From positions 62,001 to 126,000 of the forward strand of contig NZ_JAAAPJ010000018.1 of assembly GCF_009909145.1 (NCBI RefSeq): a stretch of DNA of 64,000 nucleotides, in the 5' to 3' direction. Below are positions 28,128-36,399 of the stretch, in pieces. The notes below the pieces were generated by a model. The model saw only the letters and a list, made by a program, of their open reading frames with translations. It did no database searches and was not told the DNA's origin. Numbering within the stretch: the first letter of the stretch is position 1; every line of letters starts with the position of its first letter. Source of the DNA: Corallococcus silvisoli. Lineage in GTDB: Bacteria > Myxococcota > Myxococcia > Myxococcales > Myxococcaceae. The position numbers and the translations under genes were made by a program.

Positions 28128-28763
28128 CTACGGCTTGAACTGCGTGGAGCCCCAGGCGTCGACGGTGACCTCCGCCTTCTCGCCCACCTTCAGCAGCAGC
28201 GCCTCGGTGCGCTGGATGCCGTAGGCCTCCAGGGGAATCTGGAACTTCGCGCGCACGCGCAAGAGCTCGCCCGCGGCGCGGTTCTTCGTCTCGGCCGTCT
28301 CCTGGAGGTACGTCGCCGTCACCTCCACGGGCTCCTCGCGCGTGACGCCATGGATGGAGAACGTGCCCTTCGTCTTCACCACCACCGGCTTCGCGTTGGC
28401 GAGCGGCGCGGGCAGGGCCACGTCCTTGAACTCGAAGACGATGGCCGGGAACTTCGCCGCATCCAGCCAGCGGTCGTTCTGCAGGTGGCCGTCACGCGTC
28501 TCGTTGCCCGTCTTGATGGAGCTCACCGGGACCTGGAAGCGGCCACTGGCCTTCTGGCCCTTCACCTCCACCTGCCCCCGCACCTGGTTGGAGAGGCCGT
28601 TGATGACCTCCAGCGGCGCGTCCAGCACGAACATCACCGTGTCCCGGCTGTTCGGGTCGTTGAAGACGAAGCGCTTCTCGGCGGTGGCGGGCGCGGGAGC
28701 AGGCTCGGCGGCGGACGCGGACAGCGACAGGGCGGCGGCGAGCATCAGGACGCTGCGGAACAT
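28128..28763 (-). CDS. YceI-family periplasmic lipid-binding-like protein
   Basis: A 211-residue exported protein. The signal peptide (MFRSVLMLAAALSLSASA) is followed by the YceI lipocalin-like barrel: VRGQVEVKGQKASGRFQVPVSSIKTGNETRDGHLQND, KFPAIVFEF and GTFSIHGVTREEPVEV are the conserved family strands. The fold binds isoprenoid-like molecules in other bacteria. It is the first gene of the putative yceI-hvfABC unit, 54 bases before hvfA, behind an ECF-type promoter. The ATG at 28763 is chosen because GAGGT lies just before it, between the two candidate ATGs. Confidence 0.9.
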   Translation of the reverse strand: MFRSVLMLAAALSLSASAAEPAPAPATAEKRFVFNDPNSRDTVMFVLDAPLEVINGLSNQVRGQVEVKGQKASGRFQVPVSSIKTGNETRDGHLQNDRWLDAAKFPAIVFEFKDVALPAPLANAKPVVVKTKGTFSIHGVTREEPVEVTATYLQETAETKNRAAGELLRVRAKFQIPLEAYGIQRTEALLLKVGEKAEVTVDAWGSTQFKP

Positions 28764-28809
28764 GGCGGACCTCATCTACGGAAGCCGCGGACCTCGCGGA
28801 TGCATGCCA

Positions 28810-28835
28810 TACGCGCCATACGAAACACCGGTTAC
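28810..28835 (-). promoter_or_regulatory. predicted ECF-sigma promoter of yceI-hvfABC
   Basis: On the minus strand: GTAACC (28835-28830), 16 bases, CGTA (28813-28810), 47 bases before the yceI ATG. From memory this resembles the GTAACC-N16-CGAA motif of Caulobacter sigma-F, which controls bufferin operons. The -10 lies in a tandem repeat CGTATGGCG/CGTATGGCA (28822-28805). No sigma or anti-sigma gene is in the window. Confidence 0.6.
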
Positions 28836-28857
28836 AGCCCTTTCCCTTTCCGGGTGT

Positions 28858-30285
28858 TCACCCCCCGTCATCCGGGGACCGCTCACCGTCCATCGCCTCA
28901 CGCAGCCGGCTGCCGGGCGCAGCATGGAGCTTGACGCCACCCGGGGCAATTCGGACGCCAAGATTATCCAACAAGGCATCTAATTCTGAGAAGGCTGGAG
29001 TCGTGAGGTGGCGGGCGAGCAGCGCGTCGAAGAGCGGCTGGCCGGCGACGGTGTCCACGGCGGCGCCGAAGCTCCCGAGCGAGGACGTGGGCCCGCGAGT
29101 GGCGAGCAGTTCCAGCACGTCCTCCAGGCGGGCCCGGCCGTGCGTCACGCGCCGCAGCTCGACGTCCAGGTGGAGCGCGAAGAACGCGCCGGTCCAGTAG
29201 ATGCCCTGCCACTCGCCCTCGCGCGCGACGACCTCCGCCATGGTGCGGGAGCGGGCGGCGGACCGGCCGCGCGCGAAGCCCGACGTCAGCTCCTTCCAGG
29301 CCTGCTCCGCCGTCTGGCGCCCGGAGCGGGCGCGGGCGACCTCCGTGTAGTAGGTGGCCAGCCCTTCCGTGAGCCAGGCCACGCGGGGCAGCAGCGTCGG
29401 GTGCGCCAGGTGCAGCATCTCGTGGAGGGCGACCCAGTCCCCCGCGAAGGACGCGGCGGTGGCGTCCTGGCCCACGAGGATGGAGATGCTGGGCGGGGAG
29501 CTCCACTGGACCATGCCGAAGAGCGCGGGCGAGTCCTCGCCGGGCACGGGCACGACGCGCACGGTGATGCGCGGGTGTGGGAAGGCCTTGCGGATGGTGC
29601 CCACTTCACGAGCGGCCTGCTGGAGCCACGCGCAGAGGTCCGCGTCCGACAGGTGCGTGAAGGAGCCCAGCAGCGCGACCTCCAGCACGGAGGCGCCGAC
29701 GCGCGCCTCGCACCTGCGGCCCCCGAAGCCGTGGAAGCCCGAGTCCACCAGGTCCTCGCCGCGCAGGTGGTACACGCCGCCGTCATCCGCGCGCCAGGGG
29801 AGGAGCGCGGACGTGCCGGACACGGTGAGGTCCACGCGCAGGCGGGGCGTCACCGTGCGCGGGCGCAGGAGGTAGGCCTTTCCGGCGACGTGCCAGGAGT
29901 CCTGGTCCCCCATGCCGGAGAAGAAGGACCAGCCGCCTCCGCGCGAGGGAGCCAGCGGGTAGTGGTAGCGAAGGAAGCGCGTCCCTGGGGGCACGTGCAC
30001 CGCGCCGTCACGCAGGCGCAGGGCGTCCGAGGAGCCGTCCTCGCGCCAGGCCCACACCGTGTCCACGCGCTCCGGCTGCCGGAAGAGGAAGTCGCTCGGG
30101 GACGACGGCAGGAGGACGATCTCCACGTCCAGGGCCGGCTCGGGCTCGCGCGTGTACGCGATGTTGTAGCGAAGGGACGCGGAGTCCTTCGAGGGCAGCG
30201 CGGGTGGAACCACCGCACACGCGTTCAGCATGAGCGCGAGGCCCAGGAGCCAGGCGCGAGGCCCCGTCGTCATCCCGTGACTCAT
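28858..30285 (-). CDS. lipoprotein with HExxH metalloprotease-like domain
   Basis: A 475-residue lipoprotein (lipobox MLNAC). The N-terminal half is beta-rich (about residues 40-210); the C-terminal half carries a gluzincin-like zinc motif HEMLH (in WVALHEMLHLAHPTLL) followed about 20 residues later by WLTEGLATYYTEVA, whose Glu is the expected third ligand. This is the arrangement of M1/M61-related peptidase-MA domains. It should act at the cell envelope; the substrate is unknown. ATG 30285 follows a TGGGGGG sequence; an ATG four codons on is the alternative. Its 3' end lies close to the yceI promoter. Confidence 0.82.
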   Translation of the reverse strand: MSHGMTTGPRAWLLGLALMLNACAVVPPALPSKDSASLRYNIAYTREPEPALDVEIVLLPSSPSDFLFRQPERVDTVWAWREDGSSDALRLRDGAVHVPPGTRFLRYHYPLAPSRGGGWSFFSGMGDQDSWHVAGKAYLLRPRTVTPRLRVDLTVSGTSALLPWRADDGGVYHLRGEDLVDSGFHGFGGRRCEARVGASVLEVALLGSFTHLSDADLCAWLQQAAREVGTIRKAFPHPRITVRVVPVPGEDSPALFGMVQWSSPPSISILVGQDATAASFAGDWVALHEMLHLAHPTLLPRVAWLTEGLATYYTEVARARSGRQTAEQAWKELTSGFARGRSAARSRTMAEVVAREGEWQGIYWTGAFFALHLDVELRRVTHGRARLEDVLELLATRGPTSSLGSFGAAVDTVAGQPLFDALLARHLTTPAFSELDALLDNLGVRIAPGGVKLHAAPGSRLREAMDGERSPDDGG

Positions 30286-30413
30286 CAGCCCCCCACGCAT
30301 CGCGGTCCGGCGACAAGGACCCCACGGCGCCCCCCATGCCGTCCAGTCCCGAGTGACGCCTCGCGAGGACGAGCGTCGGAAGGTGGGCGGCCGCCAGGGT
30401 GCAGGGCCGGGGC

Positions 30414-31157
30414 TCAGTGGGGCTTCGGCTTCCGTGCGGGCGGGGAGCGACGCGGGCCACTGGCCCCCCGGGAACGACCGGCGCGCGGCGTCCGGACCGA
30501 GGCCTTCTTCCGAGAGGAGGACGCCCTGGCGTCGTCCTGCCCCGAGCGCAGCCGCGGGCCCGCCTCCCCGGCCCCTGGCACCGGTGGGCCCGCGAGCAGC
30601 AGCGCTCGCGCCGCGTCGAGGATCTCCCCCGACAGGGCTCGCGACCCGGTGGCCCTCGCGAGCGTCATCGCGCCGAAGCACAGCGCCACCGTGGCCAGCA
30701 TCTGCTGCCGGGGCGTCGCGCCTTCGCGGGCCGGGAGCTGCTCCTGTCCCGCGGACGTCAGGTCCTCCAGCCCCTGGACGAACGCGGCCTGCACCCGGGG
30801 CGTCGCGCGCGTCAGGTCCGACAGGAGCGACGGCATCATGCAGCTCGTCTGCCCCGTGTCCCGGTTGTAGAGGCTCAGGTAGCGCCGCGCGAAGTGCTCC
30901 AGGAACGCCGGGCCCTTCAGCCCCTCCAGCCCCGAGAGCCAGAGCGACCTGCGCTCCTCCATGAACGCGCGCAGCGACTCCGCGAGCAGCGCCTCCTTGG
31001 ACGCGAAGTGGGCGTAGAAGCCGCCCACCGTCAGGCCCGCGGCGCGCATCACCCGCTCCACGCTCGCCCCGCTGAAGCCCTCCGCGCGGAACAGCTTCTC
31101 CGCGGCCGCGAGGATGCGCGCGTGCGTGGCATGCTTGTGTTCGGCGGTGTAGCGCAT
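30414..31157 (-). CDS. TetR-family transcriptional regulator
   Basis: A 247-residue repressor. The N-terminal helix-turn-helix (ILAAAEKLFRAEGFSGASVERVMRAAGLTVGGFYAHFASKEAL, about residues 15-57, cited here in part) is typical; the rest is the variable ligand-binding domain. The last 50 residues form an unusual Ser/Arg/Pro-rich basic tail. It starts 9 bases after the PaaI thioesterase stop with an AGGAG site, so they form an operon that diverges from the ketosynthase gene. The likely ligand is an acyl-CoA or related lipid, from context only. Palindromes in 31713-31814 are candidate operators. Confidence 0.93.
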   Translation of the reverse strand: MRYTAEHKHATHARILAAAEKLFRAEGFSGASVERVMRAAGLTVGGFYAHFASKEALLAESLRAFMEERRSLWLSGLEGLKGPAFLEHFARRYLSLYNRDTGQTSCMMPSLLSDLTRATPRVQAAFVQGLEDLTSAGQEQLPAREGATPRQQMLATVALCFGAMTLARATGSRALSGEILDAARALLLAGPPVPGAGEAGPRLRSGQDDARASSSRKKASVRTPRAGRSRGASGPRRSPPARKPKPH

Positions 31158-31166
31158 CGCGGGCTC

Positions 31167-31691
31167 CTACTCCTTGCCGCCCGGAGCCGGCGGCCGGAAC
31201 ACCATGCACGTCGTGGTGCCGTGCGCGTAGAGCGTCCCCTTCTCGTCCACCAGCCGTCCCTGCGCCGTCGCCACGCGCCCCCCCAGGTGGATGACCTCCC
31301 CCTTGCAGAGCAGCGGCCCGGTGTCATGCGCGATGCCCTTCACGTAGTTCACGTGGAGCTCCAGCGTCGTGTAGCCCGCGCCCACCGGCAGCAGCGAGTG
31401 GATGGCGCACCCCATGGCGGAGTCCATCAGCGTGGCCGCCAGCCCGCCGTGCACCATGCCGATGGGGTTGTAGTGGTACTCCCCGGGCTTCACCGAGAAC
31501 ACCACCCGCCCCTCCTCCACCTCCACCGGCGCGAAGCCCATCAGCTCCGCGATGGGCGGCCCCGGCAGCTCGCCGCGCTGGATGGCGCGCAGGTACTCCA
31601 ACCCGGACAGCGTCTTCGCCGCCGCGGCGCCCTCCCGGGGGTCCTTCCACGTCACCGTCCGCGTGCGCGGGTTCACGGGCTGCTCGCTCAT
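31167..31691 (-). CDS. PaaI-type hotdog thioesterase
   Basis: A 174-residue hotdog-fold protein of the PaaI family, which hydrolyses acyl- or aryl-CoA thioesters. The catalytic region shows NPIGMVHGGLAATLMDSAMG, including the H-G-G and the acidic residue on the central helix; LELHVNYVKG and ATAQGRLVDEKGTLYAHGTTTCMVF complete the fold. The substrate cannot be read from sequence. It is the first gene of the thioesterase-TetR unit, behind the GAATGA-N6-TCATTC palindrome 22 bases upstream, and diverges from the ketosynthase gene. Confidence 0.9.
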   Translation of the reverse strand: MSEQPVNPRTRTVTWKDPREGAAAAKTLSGLEYLRAIQRGELPGPPIAELMGFAPVEVEEGRVVFSVKPGEYHYNPIGMVHGGLAATLMDSAMGCAIHSLLPVGAGYTTLELHVNYVKGIAHDTGPLLCKGEVIHLGGRVATAQGRLVDEKGTLYAHGTTTCMVFRPPAPGGKE

Positions 31692-31710
31692 CAGGGGGCT
31701 CCTCTTCCGG

Positions 31711-31814
31711 TTGAATGACCCACATCATTCCATCCGCCGCTTGAATGCCCGGACGCCTGCTCCGTCCGTGAGTCTCAGGCTTGAATGGATGGAAGGATGG
31801 TCATAATACCATCC
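31711..31814. promoter_or_regulatory. divergent operator region with palindromes and TTGAATG repeats
   Basis: Two perfect palindromes: GAATGA-N6-TCATTC (31713-31730) and GGATGGT-N6-ACCATCC (31795-31814); the spacer of the second is CATAAT, a near-consensus -10 for the ketosynthase gene, so a bound regulator would block it. TTGAATG recurs at 31711, 31741 and 31781, spaced 30 and 40 bases, about whole helix turns. The adjacent TetR protein is the obvious candidate binder. Confidence 0.6.
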
Positions 31815-31844
31815 CGTTCAATGACCGGGGTCAAGGAGGCTTCC

Positions 31845-33095
31845 ATGGGGCAGCGACGCGTCGTGGTGACGGGAATGGGGCTCATCAGCCCGTGTGGCAC
31901 CGGCGTGGAGAAGAGCTGGGAGTCGCTGGTGAACGGCCGGAGCGGCGTGGGGCCCATCACCCTCTTCGACGCCAGCCCGCTGGACTGCCGCTTCGCGGGC
32001 GAGGTGAAGGACTTCGACCCGGAGGCGTACATCGAGCGGCGCGAGGCGCGGCGCATGGATCGCTTCGCGCAATTCGCGGTGGTGGCGGCGGACATGGCCA
32101 TCGCGGACGCGGGGCTCGTCATCACCCCGGAGAACGCCGAGCGCGTGGCGGCCATCATCGGCTCCGGCATTGGCGGCATCTCCAGCCTGGAGGAGACGTA
32201 CAAGAAGGCGCTGGAGAAGGGCCCGGACCGCATCAGCCCCTTCTTCATCCTCCAAATGATCATCAACATGGCGCCCGGCTACGTCTCCATGCGCCACGGC
32301 CTCAAGGGCCCGTCCTGGTCCACCAACTCCGCGTGCTCCACCAGCGCCCACGCCATCGGCGAGGCCCTGCGCGGCATCCAGCGCGGCGAGTTCGACGTGG
32401 CGGTGGCCGGCGGCGCGGAGGCGCCCATCTCCCTGCTGGGCGTGGGCGGCTTCGCCGCGATGAAGGCGCTGTCCACCCGCAATGACGCCCCCCAGGCCGC
32501 CAGCCGCCCGTTCGACCGGGACCGCGACGGCTTCGTGCTCGCGGAAGGGGCGGGCATCCTCGTCCTGGAGGAGTACGAATTCGCCCGCGCCCGGGGGGCC
32601 CGCATCCTCGCGGAGCTGACGGGCTACGGCGCCAGCTCCGACGCCCACCATGTCACCGCCCCCGCGCCCGAACACGAGGGCGCCCAGCGCGCGATGAGGG
32701 CGGCCCTGAAGGACGCGCGCCTCGCCCCCGCCGACATCGGCTACCTCAACGCGCACGGCACCTCGACGGACATCGGCGACCTGCTGGAGATGGAGGGCGT
32801 CGCCCGCGTCTTCGGCGACGCGGCGAAGACGCTGGCCATCTCCTCCACCAAGTCCATGACGGGCCACATGAACGGCGCGGCCGGGGCCGCGGAGGCCGTC
32901 ATCAGCATCCTCGCCCTCACCCGGGGCGTCCTGCCCCCCACCATCAACCTGGACCACCAGGACCCGCGCATCCCGCTCGACTGCGTGCCCAACACCGCCC
33001 GCGAGACGCGCGTGAACGCCGTGATGAGCAACTCCTTCGGCTTCGGCGGCACCAACGTCGCCCTCGTCTTCCAACGGGCCCCGGGGGCTCGGTAG
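31845..33095 (+). CDS. beta-ketoacyl-ACP synthase II (FabF type)
   Basis: A 416-residue ketosynthase that condenses malonyl-ACP with acyl-ACP. The catalytic triad is intact: Cys in TNSACSTSAHAIGEAL, His in NAHGTSTDIGD, and His in STKSMTGHMNGAAGA. The C-terminal SFGFGGTNVALVF is typical. AAGGAGG at 31833-31839 fixes the ATG at 31845. No acyl carrier protein or other fab gene is adjacent; instead it faces a thioesterase and TetR regulator, so it is probably an accessory, regulated ketosynthase and not the housekeeping FabF. I therefore leave the symbol empty. Confidence 0.92.
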   Translation: MGQRRVVVTGMGLISPCGTGVEKSWESLVNGRSGVGPITLFDASPLDCRFAGEVKDFDPEAYIERREARRMDRFAQFAVVAADMAIADAGLVITPENAERVAAIIGSGIGGISSLEETYKKALEKGPDRISPFFILQMIINMAPGYVSMRHGLKGPSWSTNSACSTSAHAIGEALRGIQRGEFDVAVAGGAEAPISLLGVGGFAAMKALSTRNDAPQAASRPFDRDRDGFVLAEGAGILVLEEYEFARARGARILAELTGYGASSDAHHVTAPAPEHEGAQRAMRAALKDARLAPADIGYLNAHGTSTDIGDLLEMEGVARVFGDAAKTLAISSTKSMTGHMNGAAGAAEAVISILALTRGVLPPTINLDHQDPRIPLDCVPNTARETRVNAVMSNSFGFGGTNVALVFQRAPGAR

Positions 33096-33224
33096 CGCGT
33101 TGTAAAAAATCTGGCGCCCGTTTACTGACTTTTCCCCAGTCCTGCCGCACCGCGTTGGTCAAGGGTTGACAGCGCGGCCTCCCGGCGCGCCCGCCGCACA
33201 CCGGGGCCGGCTGAAAGCGCTGTG

Positions 33225-33236
33225 ATTACATGTAAT
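33225..33236. repeat. palindrome ATTACATGTAAT
   Basis: A perfect 12-bp palindrome in an AT-rich patch, 174 bases before the regulator start. Possible operator; binder unknown. Confidence 0.5.
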
Positions 33237-33323
33237 TACGTGAACCTGAGTCCAGGGTGGGGGCAGTCAACCCTTCGCGCGTCGCCTGCGGGACAGCGCT
33301 GCGGTGGATCGAAAACGTTGATT

Positions 33324-33345
33324 GCAAATCGGTAAATCGATTTGC
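33324..33345. promoter_or_regulatory. inverted repeat GCAAATCG-N6-CGATTTGC
   Basis: A perfect 8-bp inverted repeat with 6-base spacer, centred about 76 bases before the ATG of the ScfR-like regulator. It overlaps a third copy of the half site (GTAAATCG, 33332-33339). Position and symmetry suit an autoregulatory operator for an HTH dimer. Confidence 0.55.
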
Positions 33346-33410
33346 AGAGTGGATCCAGAGACCCGGTGTCGGAACACGTCGCCTGACGGGGCCCGCCGGG
33401 GGTTGGAGCC

Positions 33411-35015
33411 ATGAACAACGACAACGCTCTGAACGCGAACGTGGGGCTGAAGCTTCGAGGCCTGCGTTTGCAGCGGAACATCAAGCAGGCGGACGCCGCC
33501 AAGGACCTGGGCGTGTCGCCCGCGTACCTGAACCTCATCGAGAAGGGCAAGCGCGTGATGCCCTTCCCGCTGCTCTGGAAGGCGCTGCGCTACTTCGAGC
33601 AGGACCCTGAACAGTTCATGTCCACGCTGGGTGAGGGCCGCGTGGACGAGGCCCTGGCGAAGCTGTTGGACGAACCGCTGCTCAAGAGCCTGGACATCGA
33701 CTCGGAGTCGCTCCAGTCGCTGTCCGCCGAACCGAAGCTGGCGGGCACCGTCGCGGCGCTCTTCAACCTCTACAAGAACACGCGCACGCAGCTGGAGAAC
33801 GTGCTCGCGCAGCTCAACGTGGAGGAGCGCACGCGCACGCAGGGCTCGCCCTCCGGGGTGGGCAACACGCCGGGCGTGCGCTTCGACTACTCGCCCTTCG
33901 ACGAGGTCAGCGACTTCCTGGAGAAGCACCGCAACTACTTCCCGGAGCTGGAGGAGCAGGCGGAAGGGCTGCGCCGCGACTTCCGCCTGGAGCAGCAGCT
34001 CACCAGCAGCCAGCTCATCCGGATGCTGGAGGAGCGCTTCGACTTCCGGGTGCAGATCGAGCGCGCCGCCAGCGGCTCATCCGTGGTGCGCCGGCTGGAC
34101 CTGGACGCGCGCACGCTCACGCTGTCGCCGGACCTCACCGAGCAGCCCCTGAAGTTCCAGGTGGCGGCCTCCATTGGCCTGATGGTGATGGACCGCGAGA
34201 AGCTGGTGGAGCGCATCCTGGGCGCCGGGCGCATGCGGCACGGTGAGACGGAGCGGCTCATCAAGGTGAACCTGGCGAACTACTTCGCCGGCGCGCTGAT
34301 GCTGCCCTACGGCGAGTTCTTCAAGGAGGTGCAGCGCACGCGCTACGACGTGGAGCTGCTCTCCAACGTCTTCGGCACCACCTACGAGACGGTGGCCCAC
34401 CGCATCTGCAACCTGTCCGACCCCAAGCGCCAGGGGCTGCCGTTCCACTTCCTGCGCGCGGACATCGCGGGGAACATCTCCAAGCGCTACAGCGGCACCG
34501 GCATCCGCTTCGCGTCGGGCGGCGGCTCATGCGCGAAGTGGGCGGTGCACCTGGCGTTCCTCAACCCGTCGCAGATCACCCGGCAGTACTCCATCATGCC
34601 GGATGGCACGACGTACTTCTGCTTCGCCAAGGTGCAGCTGCAGCCCATCGAGGGCTCCATCGTGAAGGGCACGGCGTACTCCATCGGCCTGGGCACGCAC
34701 GCGGAGAACGCGAAGTACCTGGCGTACGGCCTGCCCACCAACGACCTGCGCAAGGACGCCATCCCCAGCGGCATCTCCTGCCGCTTCTGCGAGCGCACGG
34801 ACTGCAACCAGCGCGCGGCCGCCAGCTACCGCTTCGCGTTCGCGTTCGACGAATACACGAAGAAGGACTGCTTCTTCTCCCCGCTGCTGGTCCACGAGAA
34901 GGAGAAGGGCGAGCGCAACGGGCACCACGAGCCGGCTGGAAACGGGGCTGAAGGCGGCGAGAAGCACGATTCGCTGGACAGGGGCGCCCGCCGCCGCAAG
35001 GTTCACGAGAACTGA
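33411..35015 (+). CDS. XRE-family regulator of the ScfR/RamB type
   Basis: A 534-residue transcription factor. The N-terminal XRE helix-turn-helix (about residues 10-65, LGVSPAYLNLIEKGKR) is followed by an IrrE/DUF955-like domain (about 185-330, with NLANYFAGALMLPYGEF in place of a protease HExxH site) and a C-terminal DUF2083-like domain with a Cys cluster (ISCRFCERTDCNQRA). This layout is that of short-chain fatty acyl-CoA regulators such as RamB, which control acetate, propionate or glyoxylate genes. The Cys cluster may bind a metal. The TPR gene starts one base after its stop. The palindrome at 33324-33345 suggests autoregulation. Confidence 0.88.
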   Translation: MNNDNALNANVGLKLRGLRLQRNIKQADAAKDLGVSPAYLNLIEKGKRVMPFPLLWKALRYFEQDPEQFMSTLGEGRVDEALAKLLDEPLLKSLDIDSESLQSLSAEPKLAGTVAALFNLYKNTRTQLENVLAQLNVEERTRTQGSPSGVGNTPGVRFDYSPFDEVSDFLEKHRNYFPELEEQAEGLRRDFRLEQQLTSSQLIRMLEERFDFRVQIERAASGSSVVRRLDLDARTLTLSPDLTEQPLKFQVAASIGLMVMDREKLVERILGAGRMRHGETERLIKVNLANYFAGALMLPYGEFFKEVQRTRYDVELLSNVFGTTYETVAHRICNLSDPKRQGLPFHFLRADIAGNISKRYSGTGIRFASGGGSCAKWAVHLAFLNPSQITRQYSIMPDGTTYFCFAKVQLQPIEGSIVKGTAYSIGLGTHAENAKYLAYGLPTNDLRKDAIPSGISCRFCERTDCNQRAAASYRFAFAFDEYTKKDCFFSPLLVHEKEKGERNGHHEPAGNGAEGGEKHDSLDRGARRRKVHEN

Positions 35016-35016
35016 C

Positions 35017-35886
35017 ATGCACCCGTCCGACACCGAACGCGCCCACATCACCGACGCCATCCAGAAGCAGAAGAACGCGCTCGCCACCCTGCGCATCACC
35101 GGCGCCCCCACGGAGGTGGGCCAGGGGCTGGTGGCGCTCGCGGAGCTGCACGGGATGTTGGAAGACCACGCGCAGAGCCGTGAGCACTACGAGGAGGCCC
35201 TGGGCTTCTTCAAGACCGCGGGCAACAAGCCCGGCCAGGCGCAGGCCCTCTTCGGCCTGGGCGTGGTGAAGGCCCACTTCGAGGACCACAAGGGCGCCAT
35301 CGAGCAGATGGCCACCGCCGCCCTGCTCTTCAACGAGTCGCGCGACCGCGAGGGCGAGGCCCTCACCCGCGCCTGCATCGGCGAGTCCCTGCGCGCCCTG
35401 GGCCAGGCGGACGCCGCCGAGGAGAAGTACCAGGAGGCGCTCATCCTCTTCCGCCAGACGCGCAACACGGAGCGGATGGCGCGGCTGCTCCTGGACATTG
35501 GCGACCTGCGCATGGCCAAGGGCGAGTACGAGCCCGCGCGGAAGCGCTTCCTGGAAGCGGTGCCGCTCCTGGAGCAGGGGGAGGACCCGGAGGCGCTCGC
35601 GCTGGGCCACCTCCTGCTGGGCGAATCCGAAGGGCTGCTGGGCCACCACGACAACGCCCGGCCGCACCTGCTGCGCGCGGTGGACGTGTACGGCGAGCTG
35701 CACGACCACGTCTACGAGGCCCGCGCCCGGTGGGACCTGGGGCTGTCCTGCTACTACCTCCAGGACTTCCCAGCGGCCCGCGAGCAGTTCGAGGCGGTGC
35801 TGCCGATGTACGAGGACCTCCAGCAGCACGACGAGGTGGCGAAGGTGAAGAACGTGCTCGCGCACTTCACCGCGCGCGGCATGTAG
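35017..35886 (+). CDS. tetratricopeptide repeat protein co-transcribed with the ScfR-like regulator
   Basis: A 289-residue soluble protein built from about six tetratricopeptide repeats (for example SREHYEEALGFFKTAGNKPGQAQALFGLG). No signal peptide or membrane span is seen. Its ATG lies one base beyond the regulator stop, so the pair is almost certainly translated from one mRNA; it may bind the regulator or sense the same signal. Repeats are of the 40-residue type with extended linkers, as in signalling TPR proteins. Direct function unknown. Confidence 0.85.
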   Translation: MHPSDTERAHITDAIQKQKNALATLRITGAPTEVGQGLVALAELHGMLEDHAQSREHYEEALGFFKTAGNKPGQAQALFGLGVVKAHFEDHKGAIEQMATAALLFNESRDREGEALTRACIGESLRALGQADAAEEKYQEALILFRQTRNTERMARLLLDIGDLRMAKGEYEPARKRFLEAVPLLEQGEDPEALALGHLLLGESEGLLGHHDNARPHLLRAVDVYGELHDHVYEARARWDLGLSCYYLQDFPAAREQFEAVLPMYEDLQQHDEVAKVKNVLAHFTARGM

Positions 35887-35919
35887 CCCGCGCGCGGTCC
35901 GGTGCGTGCGCCTCCAACG

Positions 35920-36399
35920 TCAGGCCTGGAAGCCCGCGCCCACCGCGATCGCCAGCAGACTGATGACGCCCGCGGCGATGGCGGCGTAGCGCCACTCGCC
36001 GCGCAAGCCCAGCAGCGTTCCCGCCATCGCCAGCCGCGCCACCGGCGTCACCAGGAGCATGGACGCCGCTGCCTTGCGCAGCAGGTCGATGGCCACGTGC
36101 ACGGACTCGTCGCGCGGCAGCAGCTCCAGCACGAGCGACGCGATGAACAGCCCGCCGCTGATGACCGCCCCGGTGCGCAGCATGCGCGCGATCCACCGCT
36201 CACCGGCGGCGAGCCGCCCCTCCCCCCGCCGGACGCGGGTGTGCGTCTCCGGTTGGGTGATGGGCTCTTGCTGGAGCTCTCGATGGAGCGCGCCTCCCAG
36301 CGCCACCGACGTCGCCTGGGCGCCGCGCGGTGGCGGCCCTGCGTCCGGCACCCTCATCGACGGGGGGATACCGCGTAGCTCAGGCTCCGTTTCACTCAT
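35920..36399 (-). CDS. DUF1634 membrane protein, partner of the TSUP transporter
   Basis: A 159-residue protein. The first 65 residues are polar and probably cytoplasmic; three hydrophobic spans follow (around residues 75-95, 105-128 and 134-156), the DUF1634 pattern. The ATG at 36399 overlaps the upstream transporter stop (ATGA), though an ATG two codons earlier also exists. DUF1634 genes commonly accompany TauE/SafE-type transporters, and this pairing suggests an accessory subunit for anion transport. Confidence 0.82.
   Translation of the reverse strand: MSETEPELRGIPPSMRVPDAGPPPRGAQATSVALGGALHRELQQEPITQPETHTRVRRGEGRLAAGERWIARMLRTGAVISGGLFIASLVLELLPRDESVHVAIDLLRKAAASMLLVTPVARLAMAGTLLGLRGEWRYAAIAAGVISLLAIAVGAGFQA

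Larger units (their letters stand above)
33096..33410. other. 315-base intergenic region before the ScfR-like regulator
   Basis: No gene is seen here. It is AT-richer than its surroundings and holds two perfect palindromes described separately (33225-33236 and 33324-33345). A promoter for the regulator is expected but no clear -35/-10 pair stands out. Confidence 0.6.

Noticed and set aside
31167..33095. Ketosynthase and thioesterase as part of a polyketide or polyunsaturated fatty acid cluster
   Set aside because: Only one ketosynthase, with no acyl carrier protein, acyltransferase or reductase nearby.
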